The notes under the pieces are model-generated. The model was not told the DNA's origin. It worked only from the letters and a program-made list of their open reading frames with translations, and made no database searches. Position numbers and translations under genes: made by a program. Positions 10,670 to 21,602 of a stretch of DNA of 64,000 nucleotides are shown one piece after another. Origin of the DNA: Euglena gracilis (taxonomy: Eukaryota > Euglenida > Euglenophyceae > Euglenales); assembly GCA_039621445.1 (NCBI GenBank), contig CP154955.1, positions 31,452,542 to 31,516,541 of the forward strand, read 5' to 3'. Numbering within the stretch: position 1 is the stretch's first letter; every line of letters starts with the position of its first letter.

Positions 10670-10885
10670 CAAGTTGGCCAAAGGTGGCCAACAGCATTCA
10701 GAAGTCGCCAAGGGTGGCCAAAAGCGACCAAAAATGGCCAGAAAGAATCAAAAGGAAAGCAGGAAGAAGCCGCCAAAGTTGGCCGTGGCCCAAAATGGCC
10801 CAAAGTCACCTGAAAGAGCGCCAAAAGGGCCAAAACCATGCTCGAAAGCCGCCGACTATGGCCAAAAAGGTTCAACAGTGGCCCA
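10670..10885 (+). repeat. Irregularly spaced TGGCCAAA-type motif cluster
   Basis: More than ten copies of TGGCCAAAA or close variants spaced about 12-30 bases apart, just downstream of CAAGCACCTGTGGTCA (10574). Confidence 0.5.
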
Positions 10886-10933
10886 ATCGCCCCGCGTCGT
10901 CGACGGGTGCCTGGTCGGGGTACACGTGCCGGC

Positions 10934-11062
10934 CTACTGCGGATCCGCGGAGTCCGCCACCCCTCGGCTGCGCTTCCGGGGGTTGGCCGGGGGCGGCTGA
11001 AAGGGGGAGGAGTGGCGGGGCGGCGCGCCGGAGTCCCGCCGCAGGGCAGAAGCGCCGGGGCC
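10934..11062 (-). CDS. Terminal exon, Pro/Ser-rich gene
   Basis: Enters in phase 0 after CAACACCTCAG and ends in TAG. Reads GPGASALRRDSGAPPRHSSP, FQPPPANPRKRSRGVADSAD, PQ, stop. NPRKRSR resembles a basic nuclear-localisation motif. Confidence 0.5.
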   Translation of the reverse strand, partial: GPGASALRRDSGAPPRHSSPFQPPPANPRKRSRGVADSADPQ

Positions 11063-11737
11063 CTGAGGTGTTGAGGGGGGAGGGACTGTGGCGCGGTTGG
11101 GCCACAGTGCAGACCCCCAAAACAAGACCCGGTTTTTGGGTCTGTTGCTGGAAACCTCCAGGGGGGGGGGGTCTTATTTTTTCTTGGCCGACCTGGGCCG
11201 AAAAAAACATCGTTTTTCGGGTTCCCAAAAACAGTAAATATCCTTCGGCGCTTCAAACCATGTGTAAATTGGTAAATGTTGACATTTACCATGTTTTTGC
11301 ACTTCAAAAACCCGAAAATTTTCAAAATTCCATCATTTTTATCTGAAATTGGGGCTTTTGACAATTTTTTCAGGGAATTTTTTTCACTGTCCCTGGCGCT
11401 TCGCACCCTCATGGGGGGTCTTATTCATGAGGGGGGTCTTATTTTGGGATCTTTGCTCGATCGGCCCAGGGGGTCTGACTTTTGGGGGGGGTTACACGGG
11501 CGTGCACACATACATGACCTGCTGCATTCCTTGGGTGTCGGCTTCCACCCCCCAAACACATCCTATCAAATTGTAGTGACAATTTCATTATTTTCGCCAG
11601 GGAGCAAAAAAGCAACTAAACTTCTATGCCCTGCAGATGGTATTTCTGAACAGGTGTGCCAGCTGAGCATTTTCGGAAGAGGTTTGACAAAGAAATTTCG
11701 TTGGCACTGAATATCTTTGGACACAAGCACCCACGCA

Positions 11738-11768
<31 letters not shown>

Positions 11769-12969
11769 GCATGCATTCACGCACACACACATTGGACAGC
11801 TTGCATGAGGTTATGGTGTTCAGCACCACCTAACTTCGCCCATCTTGCTTGGTGCGTAAAGGTGGTTCAGTGAATGATTGAGAGCATGAGCGAGTGAGCG
11901 CATACAAATATCAAGTTGCAGGTGCTCATCGGTAGACATTCGAATGTACTTGCAAATGCCTGTTCATTGGCCGCCCGCCCGTCCATTGTGGACACGGTGG
12001 GGCGGGCAGGGGCACACCCACAGGTGGAGCGGGGGCGTGGTGTCCTGGGTCTGGGGCACCACCCCGCCCTCGGACCCACGCCCCCGCCACTCTGCGGGGC
12101 TGCCAGAGGACGCGCAGCTATCCGGGACGGAGAGCCGGGAGCTGTGGGCGGACGGCGGCGTCGGCGGTGCGCTGCCGAAGGCGGGCTGGCCAGCCGTGCC
12201 GAGGCAGGCCCAGGGCAGCGCCGGGTGTTCGCACGCCCAACATGGCGTGCCGTGACATGGCAAGGGGGACGGGGGGAACTTCAGAAACTGAGCACCGTGT
12301 CCCGGGTATTCGTCCGGCAAGGCCGGGGTTTCTCGGGACGTCACCGACTTGGTTCAAAACCCGTCCGTCACTCGTCTCTCGGGGTGCCTGGGGGGGGGGG
12401 GGCTCGGTGCCTGCCTGGACGTGGGCCAAAAAGTGCCCCAAAAATGGGCTTTTCTGGGCTTCCGGCGCCTTTGGTAACGGAAATGTTTTGGCCGAGTGCC
12501 GAGGCACTTTTGCCCATGTGCCCCCCTGGGGGGGGGTCGGATATGGGTGCCTTGGGGTGCCTGCCCAGGCAGGCACCTCCCCTCCCCCGGGTGGGGTCGG
12601 CCTCGCCTTAAATTTCAGCCTGGCCATAATCCTTTGCTCACCCCCCCCCCAAAAAGAACCATTCAACCCAGACAGGGCGGAATCCCTCTGGCAGCCATGG
12701 TTCCATCCTCAGCACCATCCCTGCGAGAGGCGGCTCCGCACTGCCCTGTGAGGGGCCGCGGGCTGGCCACGGCCGGGCTGTCCGTTCCGCTGCAGTCCAG
12801 CTGTGTCTCGGGGACACCGGCATCGCTGGGCCGGCACGCGAGGACTGCAATGCCGACCCCGATCCATGTGGGGGTTCATGCACCGCGGCCGGAACAACCT
12901 GCGGGAGGGTGCATTCCGACCCTTTTAAATGGTTGCTGTGGCGCACCCAGAATGAGTCACAAAACACAG

Positions 12970-13001
<32 letters not shown>

Positions 13002-16000
13002 TTCTCCCTGTCTCTTTCGCACTTCCTCCTGTGCATCAACACACATTTGCTCATTCAGAGCAATCCTCGGGCGGTGCTGTCCCGCCAGGACCACCGGACT
13101 GTCTTCCACCGAGGAGGAGGTCGACATCCGATGCGCAGCTCTTGGCGGCCCGGCTGGGATGGCCTGGGGGGGGGGGGACGATGGCCAACAGGGACGAGGG
13201 GGCAGCGCCGCTGCTCAGCCGCAAATTCACACAGACCACTCAGCGGGCTCCTGTGGGTGGATAATCAACTTCCCAATCCTTGCCCAACTCGACCTGAAGG
13301 TCCGGTGGGATCAAATGATTTCCTGGCATTTCCTGAACCGACGTAACACAAGACGCAGATTTCAACGGAAAACAAATCCCAAGCGTGCCTTTCCTCGACA
13401 CGAGGCTTTTCAACTCCCTTGCTCTTTTTGAAGAGAGGCCCCGGGAAGCAGTGGCCTCTCTTCAGGGTGGGATGAGCCAGGGCACCCACCACCCATCACC
13501 ACCAGGGTGACCCACACCTCCACCCCACCTGGAACAAACAAGGGTGCGGGTCATCAGGGTAACCCCCACGTGTGCAAGACCTCAAGCAGCGTCCCTGTGC
13601 ACCTCAATGGCTGATACACAACCACACCAGAGCTTCTCCGACCAACAGCGCTGGCCTGAGGTCGTCCTCCACGGTCCCTGACAATGTCAGCCGAGCTGGC
13701 TCCCACCACAGCCTCAACCTTACAACCAACAGGTGCAACAGATCAAGCCCCGGTTTGCTGGTGAGGGGTGTTGATGGAGGAAATCCCGCCCCGGTTCTTT
13801 TGAACCCCCCCGGGGCCAATACAATCTCGTCTGCTTGGTCAGTTGAAGGGGTATGATGTTTGAAATTATGCAAAAAAAAAGATCATTCAGAAAAAAGGGA
13901 CTTTTAAAAACCAATTGCCCAACTTTATTGAAACTTTTCAAGAAAAAAAAAGCCCCCCCCCAACACAGGGATTGAAGGGGAATTTCTCCTGCCAAATTAA
14001 CTTTCATGTTGCAGACCTCTGAGTAAAACGAAAAAGTGTGGCATCCATCAACATGGATTTCCTGAAGATGGCACAGGTGATGAGAAAACCGCAGCAAAGC
14101 CGGAGGCACCACACCCTGGCGGGCAGCACATGGGCAATACCTCCCAAGAGGGAGATCCGGTGGCTGGGGACGCAGTGGAAATGAAAGCTTGCACAGTCTG
14201 AGCTGCTGAAGGCTACGCGATCTCCATCCTGGGATACGCAGCGTGGGGCACAGTGGGGACAGCAGTGGGTGGACCCCATGAACCCTTCGGTTCAGGGGGG
14301 GGGGGCTGGCCTGTTATCAAGCAAGAAACGGAAATGGCCAAAGAATTATTGGAAGTAGAACATGATACTGATTGCATTCCATTGCCAGAGGTGGGGTCCA
14401 CTGCCGTATCCCCCTAAAAACACAACCTCCCATTGTCACATCCGGGTGAAGATCTCAGGGGATTTGGTATGGGGGGGGGGGGGCATTTGGTCGGAACAAG
14501 CTCACTGGGGGGAAACTGACTGGGAACAATTGCTGATGGGAAAAATTTCGCCGGGAAAAACGTTGGACGAATCCTGAGAACGCTGGGAAAAATTCGGGAC
14601 AGAAAAATACAATACAACGTTCAAAAAATTGGTAAAATCCTAAACTCCAAAATTGCAAAGTAAACCAAAGAACATATTCCTTCATTTGGATCATCAATAC
14701 ACATTTGAACAGGTGATTTGGAACCAAAATACATTCCAAGGATCGGCACGACGCGCCGAAGAAAAATTTTTGGTGCTCACTAGAGGAAGAAATTGGATTT
14801 TTCTGAGCCTTTGTTGCGAAAAATGCTGGACGGATCCTTAAAATGGCGGGAAAAATCCTGGACAAAATTTCGGTAGGAATTTTTCCTACAAGAATTTTTC
14901 CCGTTCAAGCTCCCCCCCAGTCTCACTGGTGAAAAACTCCATATCCTTTGCTGCGATTCAAAAATGGAAAAAATTGTTCAAAAATGGAAATTGTTGCTAA
15001 AAAATGATAACGCTTAGGGATTTATTTGCCGTTCAGCGTCATTGGAATTCGCCTGCAGGCACTTCTCCCAAATATGCCCTCCTCCAATTTAAACACTTCC
15101 TCCGGGAGGAAGCGTTGTATTTGGAGGGGGGCATACTTTGGGTTGAATATCGAGGGCTCATACCATTACAGAACACAAAAGCTCAAAATGCCGAATTCCG
15201 AAAGATTGCGAAACACTTGACCATTCCTGGCATTCCGCTACAAAAACCGTCATCTCCATCCTCTGGCATTTCTACCGTTCTTCAGCCACATCTCAGGGAG
15301 ACAGTTCCAGCTCTGCTGGGGGGGGGGGGTGGCACCTGCAAGGCATGGGGGCGACGGGCATGAAGGCGCTCGCCGTTTACGAACGTCCCAGCCGGGCTGC
15401 CCAGGTCTATGAGACGAGCCAGCCACGCCACAGCAGTCCAATCCAGCTCTGAGGTTAATCCCCCCCAAATATGAGCAACCCCTGACTGGATGTCATGAAG
15501 GAAACTTCATTAAAGCGGTATAAAAGCGGCACAAATCAGCGAATTCCAAATACATAAGCAGCCCCGAAGCCGATTTTTGGAAGCCCAATATAAGCAACCG
15601 GCTGCGCAGGGGGGGGGGGTACTTGCAAGGCTCAGGCATCAGGGGACCAATTTGACCCAAAAGAACCGAAATCAGAAATGGGAATGCACACCGACAACGC
15701 ACCCATGCCGACACCTACACGTATGCACCCACACCAACAGCCGTCACCGGCACGCCATTCGGTGTATTGCGTGCCGGCAACCTCGGACCAACCCCGTCAG
15801 ACAAGACACACGGCTGAAACCCCGCCACACGGCTGAAACGGACACCTGCGATGTAGAGCGCCTCGTCGCCGGTGCCCCACTGGGCCCGCACGACCAGGGC
15901 GTGGACGAGGCCGACGGTGGCCTCCGCCGCGGGGCACACCACCACGTCACAGAGGAACGGGTCCCGGCCTGGGCGAGGGGCCGCCGGCACAGCGGCGCAC

Positions 16001-17579
16001 CACGACGGAACTGCCGGGGCCCAGCAAGCCCGGAGTGGATCAGTACGTCATTTGACGAGCCGGGGTCCTGCTCAGAGGCCGGAAAATTTAGGCTGGCTCG
16101 AAAAAGGCTCGGAAAAGGCTGACCCCCCCCCCACCACATCCCGGGGACCAGGGCTAAAAATAGGCCCGGCTGGGGGCCCAACCAAACACCAAAAAACCAA
16201 AACTTCAAAATGCCCCAAAAACTGCAAGTCATGCAAACGGTCGATTTTTCGACTCAAAATTTGCTCTGGCCAGCCCTTTTCTGACCCACGGTTGCAATTT
16301 TTGATCCGTTTTTTTGCGCTTCCGAAAGGCAAAAATACGTTACATGGCCACCCTTCGGGCGGCTGGTAAACAATAAAAAAAAAAACGAAAGGGGGAGCAG
16401 CTGGCTGGAAACGGGCTGCTGACTGGGAAGACCCCCACCCCGGGGCATGGGGTCAAATTTTTATCAAAATTTCTTAATCAGATTTCCTTTAAGCGATGCC
16501 CCCGGTGGGATCAGAGGACCCCACCGTTCAGCCATACCACATTTCTTTACGATCCTCAGGACAAGAAGACGGAACAGTTGACTCAGGCATCCGAGGGGGA
16601 AGGCGTGTCGACCGGCATCGGATCACAAAGCAACGGTGGGACTACAACAGGGGTTTGGCAGGCTCGCTTGTTGGCGGCAACAGTTGGTCCATGGCCGGGT
16701 TTCGATGCGACCAACGTTTGGCGGTCGGGGGAGGGCACACCGAGCAGGACCCGCGGGGTGGCCGGCAGAGGCAGGGGGCTGGGGCGGCCGCTTCGGGCGA
16801 GCCACGCCTCCATCCATTCGGTGTCTGCAGCACACGCAGGGGGGGGGGGGCTGCTGCGGCAAGCATGTGTTCTACCGTCACCTCGGAGGTGGGAGGCGGG
16901 GTGACGGTCGGGCGGCCAACGAGCTTTCCGCTGGGGAGAATTGTGGGACGCATTTGTCGACAGAGCCAGCTGCCCCGAAAGGACACCAAATCAATTCAGA
17001 CCCTCAGTGCATGAGTTTGCCACATTCAGGTCCCCCCGAGCACCTTCACCCAAGTTCAGCTGTGGGGGATTTTTTTCGGCAGGAGGGGATTGCCCCCCCC
17101 CCTCGGGGGGGAGGGTCTGGATCCGCTGAAATAGAGTTGGGCAGCCGCTGGCTGCTGGGCTGTTCTTGACTGGCATCTGAAAGATGGCCAAAATCCAAAT
17201 CCAGCTGGATTGGGATTCTTCAGCCAAAATTTTGAGGTGAAACCCCCAAACCCCCCCAAAATATTTTGGCTCTTTTTTTTTGCAAAAAGAACAGAAAAAA
17301 TTCGGTGTGTTGCCCAAAATTTTTTCCCCACTGGTCGAGCTGGATCCCCCCAAGCAGGAGGCCTCCACAGTACTCTGTGAAATCCAAACCTGAAAATCAC
17401 CCGTTGCAGTGGATGGCGACGTTTCGCAGCGATCAACAGGAGTCAAACACATTTGACACAAAATGGCTCAGGCCAACCAAAATGCAGTTCAACCATTTCT
17501 GTTAACTGCCATGGTCCACCTGGACCACAGCATCCATTTGGGGGAATTCCGGCACAGCAAAGCCGCCCACACCCATCAT
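10934..17579 (-). CDS. Unidentified Pro/Ser/Arg-rich protein (multi-exon)
   Basis: Exon chain on the minus strand: 17520-17579, 16882-16969, 16627-16824, 15846-16010, (at least one missing exon), 13581-13718, 13002-13163, 12716-12898, 12063-12185 and 10934-11062 ending in TAG. Junction phases agree on both sides of the gap between 15846 and 13718. The N-terminal part has a more ordered segment (DPFLCDVVVCPAAEATVGLV); the rest is Pro/Ser/Arg-rich and probably disordered, with a basic NPRKRSR near the C-terminus. Family not recognised. The start codon was not located: the first exon begins with Met-Met directly after a CAG, so it could be the start or an internal exon. Confidence 0.55.
11738..11772 (+). 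repeat. CA/CG alternating microsatellite
   Basis: Alternating CA followed by CG dinucleotides (Z-DNA-type purine/pyrimidine alternation). Confidence 0.8.
12063..12185 (-). CDS. Exon, Pro/Ser-rich gene (boundaries tentative)
   Basis: Forty-one codons, phase 0 at both ends, from GGCTGGCCAG to GGCGGG/GTGGTG. Reads PAFGSAPPTPPSAHSSRLSV then PDSCASSGSPAEWRGRGSEG. Other frames are also open, so the assignment rests on phase and composition. Confidence 0.4.
12716..12898 (-). CDS. Exon, Pro/Ser-rich gene
   Basis: Sixty-one codons, phase 0 at both ends, from CTCCCGCAG to GGGATG/GTGCTG. Includes VVPAAVHEPPHGSGSALQSS, RAGPAMPVSPRHSWTAAERT and ARPWPARGPSQG. Confidence 0.5.
12971..13001 (+). repeat. CA microsatellite at a splice donor
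   Basis: (CA)n on the plus strand, which is (GT)n in the sense of the minus-strand gene. It starts exactly at the 5' splice site of exon 13002-13163. Confidence 0.85.
13002..13163 (-). CDS. Exon whose donor opens into a GT microsatellite
   Basis: Fifty-four codons, phase 0 at both ends. The acceptor follows a run of about twelve C; the donor is GGAGAA/GTGTGTGT. Reads SSSVEDSPVVLAGQHRPRIA and LNEQMCVDAQEEVRKRQGE. A competing frame stops earlier. Confidence 0.6.
13581..13718 (-). CDS. Exon, Pro/Ser-rich gene
   Basis: Forty-six codons, phase 0 at both ends, from TTGTAAG to CTTGAG/GTCTTG. Reads VEAVVGASSADIVRDRGGRP then QASAVGRRSSGVVVYQPLRC. Confidence 0.5.
15846..16010 (-). CDS. Exon, best-conserved-looking part of the Pro/Ser-rich gene
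   Basis: From CCCCGGCAG to ATCGCAG/GTGTCC. Reads PSWCAAVPAAPRPGRDPFL, then CDVVVCPAAEATVGLVHALV and VRAQWGTGDEALYIA. The alternation of hydrophobic residues suggests a folded domain, but I do not recognise it. Confidence 0.65.
16627..16824 (-). CDS. Exon, Pro/Ser-rich gene
   Basis: Starts after GTGTGCTGCAG. Reads TEWMEAWLARSGRPSPLPLP, ATPRVLLGVPSPDRQTLVAS and KPGHGPTVAANKRACQTPVV. The donor CTTT/GTGATC is chosen because it gives the phase needed by exon 15846-16010; GTAGTC slightly upstream is an alternative. Confidence 0.5.
16882..16969 (-). CDS. Exon, Pro/Ser-rich gene
   Basis: From CGGGGCAG to CCGAG/GTGACGG. Reads LALSTNASHNSPQRKARWPP then DRHPASHLR. Exit phase 1 joins the next exon across a 57-nt intron (16825-16881) containing a C-run. 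Confidence 0.55.
17520..17579 (-). CDS. Exon, Pro/Ser-rich gene
   Basis: Twenty codons, MMGVGGFAVPEFPQMDAVVQ, between CCACTGCAG and a GTCCAG/GTGGAC donor. Phase 0 at both ends. Confidence 0.5.
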
Positions 17580-17867
17580 CTGCAGTGGCATTTCTCGTCA
17601 GTGGGAAGAGTGGGAAAGGGGCAAAACGGCCGGCGGAGACGAAGGGGGGTACGAAAAAGGGGGGGGTGTAACTGACCTAAGCGCTGCACAGCAAAGAAAT
17701 GATTTCGCGATGCGGGTGCTACCGGTTGGAAGCTTGCCAGCCAGCTAAAGAGAGTGAGGAGGGGACCTGGGGAGGATTTGGATTCTGTGGTCTGGAGTCT
17801 GGGGGAGGGGTCTGGTCCCTGGCCCACCACCAAACTCCATAACATTCAATCAAAATAGAACCTCCTC

Positions 17868-17872
<5 letters not shown>

Positions 17873-17898
<26 letters not shown>
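17873..17898 (+). repeat. CA microsatellite
   Basis: (CA)13 with no exon seen immediately beside it. Confidence 0.85.
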
Positions 17899-17902
<4 letters not shown>

Positions 17903-18019
17903 GGTATCACATTTCAGCCGGACTTCAAGACTTTGAATTGTGCATATTGGGGGGATAATAATGGCGGAAATTTTCGAACTTCTGGACCTAACGCTTTGTG
18001 CAGGGGCAGGGAGATATTC

Positions 18020-18120
18020 CGGTCGGCCGAAAATTTTATTCCGGTGTTTTATTCCGGTTTATTCCGGGTTATTCCGGTTTATTCCGGAATTTATTCCAGT
18101 TTATTCCGGTCAATTTCTGT
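18020..18120 (+). repeat. TTTATTCCGG subterminal minisatellite
   Basis: Seven or so imperfect TTTATTCCGG units, mirrored in inverse orientation near 19505-19545 at the other end of the element. Confidence 0.7.
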
Positions 18121-18164
18121 CTGAATGGACTTAGGATTTTTCGAAGCACAATTGGGCGAGGCGC

Positions 18165-18533
18165 TCACCCGGGCTTCAGGAATAGAGATGCATTCGTTGG
18201 TTGCCCCACCCCACCAAGTGGTCACTTCGCATTTGGTGATGCAGGTCTGCACACCACAGCAGACCCCGGCCTTTCTGGGACAAACAACCCGATGAAAATT
18301 AATGCTCGCGGTTTTCTCTTGAGGCGGGTCCCTGGCACCGCTGTCTGTTTTCTTCCCAAAAATTGTCCCGCTGGGTGTCTTAGGCCCAATTGTGTCTCCC
18401 TCATTTTTGTGTAGCACCATCTGGGTGCTACACAGGCCAGGTGACTTTTGGCCCGTTTTGTTGCTTTTTTAGGCTCTGCAATCTGTTCGTGAAGGTTTGC
18501 CTGCTGCGGTGTCCGCTTCGACGCAACAGCCAT
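18165..18533 (-). pseudogene. Element-borne coding stretch with Cys-rich segment, frame shift near hairpin
   Basis: An ATG at 18533 opens MAVASKRTPQQANLHEQIAE then PKKATKRAKSHLA. The best reading then changes frame after a palindrome (GTGTAGCACCCAGATGGTGC, about 18410-18434) and continues NEGDTIGPKTPSGTIFGKKT and a Cys-rich segment (CPRKAGVCCGVQTCITKCEV). A strong donor, CCCGG/GTGAGC, ends it. The change of frame may be a real frameshift or a splice I cannot place. Confidence 0.45.
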
Positions 18534-19839
18534 GCTAATTCTAAATTTTGAAATTTGTATTTCTATTGCGCCGTGGCACAATATAACTCTTAAATTTTCA
18601 TTCTACATGAGCGTGTTTTTTTTGCAGAATCACAATGAAAACACACGTTGACGCATATGCTGTTATTATTGCGCAAGTGCGTAATGATCCCCCATATTTA
18701 GAGTTACAAAAAATTAACATTGCGCATTAATATTTAGAATTACAAAAAAAACATTGCGCCAAAGCGCAATGTTTTTTATTTTTGTAATGCAAAATTTTGC
18801 GCCATGGTGCAACTGCGCAATGGAGTTCCCTCGTTTCATTACCCAGCGCTTAGGGGTTATGCACACTGGGCCTGGGGAGCCTTGTGCCCGTACACTGTAG
18901 ATGTCCAAGTCGTTATGTTCGTCCCCAGGCACTGGGGGCAGGGAGACACTAATTTGGACTGTTTCAGACCTCGGTGTTCGATAACATAACTTTTTTGCAA
19001 GATTGCGCATTGGCGCAATTTTTACACTTTCAAAGCTAAGTGCGAGTTAGGCTGGTGTTGCTGTTCACGTGTCCCGGCATTCAAACCTGGGTATTTGAAC
19101 CTTCTTCAAAGCGCAATTTTTTTGCGCAATGCAAATGTCAAAACCTTAAATGCGAGTTAGGCCACCTACCCCCTGATTGAAAGATGCTTCACCTTGTTCA
19201 ATAGGATCCCTGCCCCCAAAAATCGGCGTTGATATTGTCCTACTTCATGTCCCTTTAAAAAGAACTCAGGGACAAACATTCACTAATTGCAGCCCCACAA
19301 ATGGGGATAAAATCCAAACAAAAAAATGCATTCAATTAGGGGAAGAAACAGCCAAAGGTAAGGTGTGCTCTTGATATTAAATGCCGACTGTGCTACGCTT
19401 CCACTCTTTTGTTGCTCTTTTGATTTTGAAACCTGAAAATATATCAAACTTCACCTTCATTGCCTTTGTGCCTTGCAGAATTTTCAAGCCATTGGCTGGC
19501 ACTTTCATTCCGGTTATTTTGGTTTATTCCGTTTATTCCAGACCGGAATATCTCCCTGTCCCTGCTTTGTGCATTTTTTTTGGTGCAGGTTTTGTTATTG
19601 GGCAAGAAACCATCATTCTGAAGTCCAAAAGGCAGCCTTGAACCTGTGGGACCTGCCCTGGGGAGTCCATCCCACTTTGTTATGGAGGAGGGTGGTGAGA
19701 CAACCCCTGGATAGCGAAGTGGGGTATGGTTTGGATTAGAGTTAGGATAAAATTTGAGGTTAGGATTAAGGTAAGGGCTCAACTTTGGCTAAAATGGAAT
19801 TCAGCCAGAAACAAAACCATAACCCTATTCCTAGGCTCC

Positions 19840-20440
19840 CTGGGGGGGGGGGGTTAGTGGCCGACCATACGGTCGGCCCACGGTCGCCTAGGGTCACCCA
19901 GGGTCATATGGTCGCCGTCCTCTGGGTGTGGCGACCCAGAGGCTAGTGGGTCGACCCTAGCGTCGAGCTAAAAAGGGGGGGGTCGAGGTCGTTGAGTGGG
20001 CTGACCCCAGGTCGACCCCAGGGCCCACCCAATTTTTTTTTGGCTCTGGGAAGTCCTTTTTGAGGGCAAATCCCTCACCTGAACTTAGGAATTAGGATTA
20101 CAGAAAATTGCCAAAAAAAGACTTCTCTGCAGTGTGAATGGATCCTATTGCCATCGCTCGAAAGCCCTATCGTCCACATACAACACAGAACTGTCAAACC
20201 AGACCAATGGACGACCGTCGACATCAGAATTTTGCATTTTTTTTTAATTTGTATAGGGGGTGTAGGTCGTGGGGTGGGCCGACCCTGGGGTCGACCTGGG
20301 CCGGCCCGCGACCAAGTTTAACCTAGGCAGGTGACCCTTGGCCAAACCCAACACGGGGGTGGACCCTATGCGACCCTGGGCGACTGTGGGCTGACCCTGG
20401 GGTCGGCCCACGACCCTCCAGGCCACAGTCACCCACCCCC
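19840..20440. repeat. Foldback region rich in GTCGACC/GTCGGCC
   Basis: Two dense clusters of GGTCGACC, GGTCGGCC and GGGTCA motifs (about 19850-20030 and 20260-20435) in opposite orientation, separated by A/T-rich sequence. It may be a degenerate foldback element. No gene seen. Confidence 0.4.
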
Positions 20441-20652
20441 CTCTTCCTGACCCTGACCCTATCCCCAACAATCATTATTATTATTCAAATTGTGCACAGT
20501 GTGCACATCATGGAGTGTGTGGGCCGGCAGGGTGTGAACCTTGGGCCATATCCCAACCATAGCCAAGCCAGAGCTGTCCCAGAAGTCCAAAAAAAAGCAA
20601 AAAAAAACAGCTTTTTGCCATGACAAAGTGGGCCAACTCCCTCATTAAACTG

Positions 20653-20725
20653 ATTAACTATAACTATAACTATAACTATAACTAATATATATATATATAT
20701 ATATATAACTATAACTAATCAACTA
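20653..20725 (+). repeat. TAACTA / TA microsatellite
   Basis: Repeats of AACTAT flanking a (TA)n core. Confidence 0.8.
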
Positions 20726-21602
20726 AACTCATTAAACCCCCCAAGGGATCCCACTAGTCCACAACTTCCGCCCAGAACTTCAAAGCTACATAACTTTTTT
20801 GGACGTGTTCCCTGCAACGCTGTCGACAATCTGCTTGTCGATGCTTCAACTTGAGGAAAGAGGTTGCATTTGCTGGCCAAAGCCCCTGTGAAGTGCTCTG
20901 CAAGGCCTGGTGGGGGGTTACGACCATACCATTGCTCAGCGACCCGGGGGGGGGGTCACTTTCCACTCCGAAAAAAAACCAGTCAGTCACCTTTTTCGGC
21001 CAAGCCAGTCAGTCATTACTTTAGCACTCAGGAAAACCAGTCACTTTTTGGCCTTTCAAAGCCATTTTTGACCAAAATTTTCTCTGGCGCCTTCGGCGCT
21101 GGTTGGCCACTCAGCCACTTTTGGGTGATTTCTGGCCTACCACACCACACAGGGGGGGGGGTCACGGCCAAAAAAAAGTCAGTCACTCTGAAAAAACCAG
21201 TCAATCACCCCGGTGGGATGGGACAGGTGTTAAGCAATGGTCTGGTTACGACCACCACCATCAAAGCTGCACAACAGCTGAAAATTGGTGCCCAGGAGAA
21301 ACGGGATGGAGAGGGTCAGGCCGCTCCCATCTGCCATCTGCCATCTGCCATCTGCCATCCACCATAATGGGGGGTGGGGGGTGCGGACCCCCCCCACCCC
21401 ACCCACCCCACCACCCATCAGGTTTCCGGGATTCCTGCTCAGCCCCACTCCGGGGGGGGGGGTAGTGGAGGGGGGGGGGGCAGTATACTTGGGGGATGTA
21501 TTGAGTTGGGGCGTCAGGTTACTTGCAAGGAGACGTTGGTCCAACTATGAAGCCCATCGTGGGTGGACTGTGCCCAAAGTCCCCTGGCAGAGGAACTAGT
21601 GG

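Larger units (their letters stand above)
18002..19563. mobile_element. TIR element with 9-bp direct repeats
   Basis: Terminal inverted repeats AGGGGCAGGGAGATATTCCG and the inverse of AGGGACAGGGAGATATTCCG, flanked by the 9-bp direct repeat GCTTTGTGC at 17993-18001 and 19564-19572. One G of the right repeat could belong to the TIR, so 8 bp is possible; this fits a hAT or Mutator-type insertion. Each end carries imperfect TTTATTCCGG repeats. A minus-strand coding stretch occupies 18165-18533, and degenerate GCGCAA palindromes fill 18630-19160. Confidence 0.75.
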
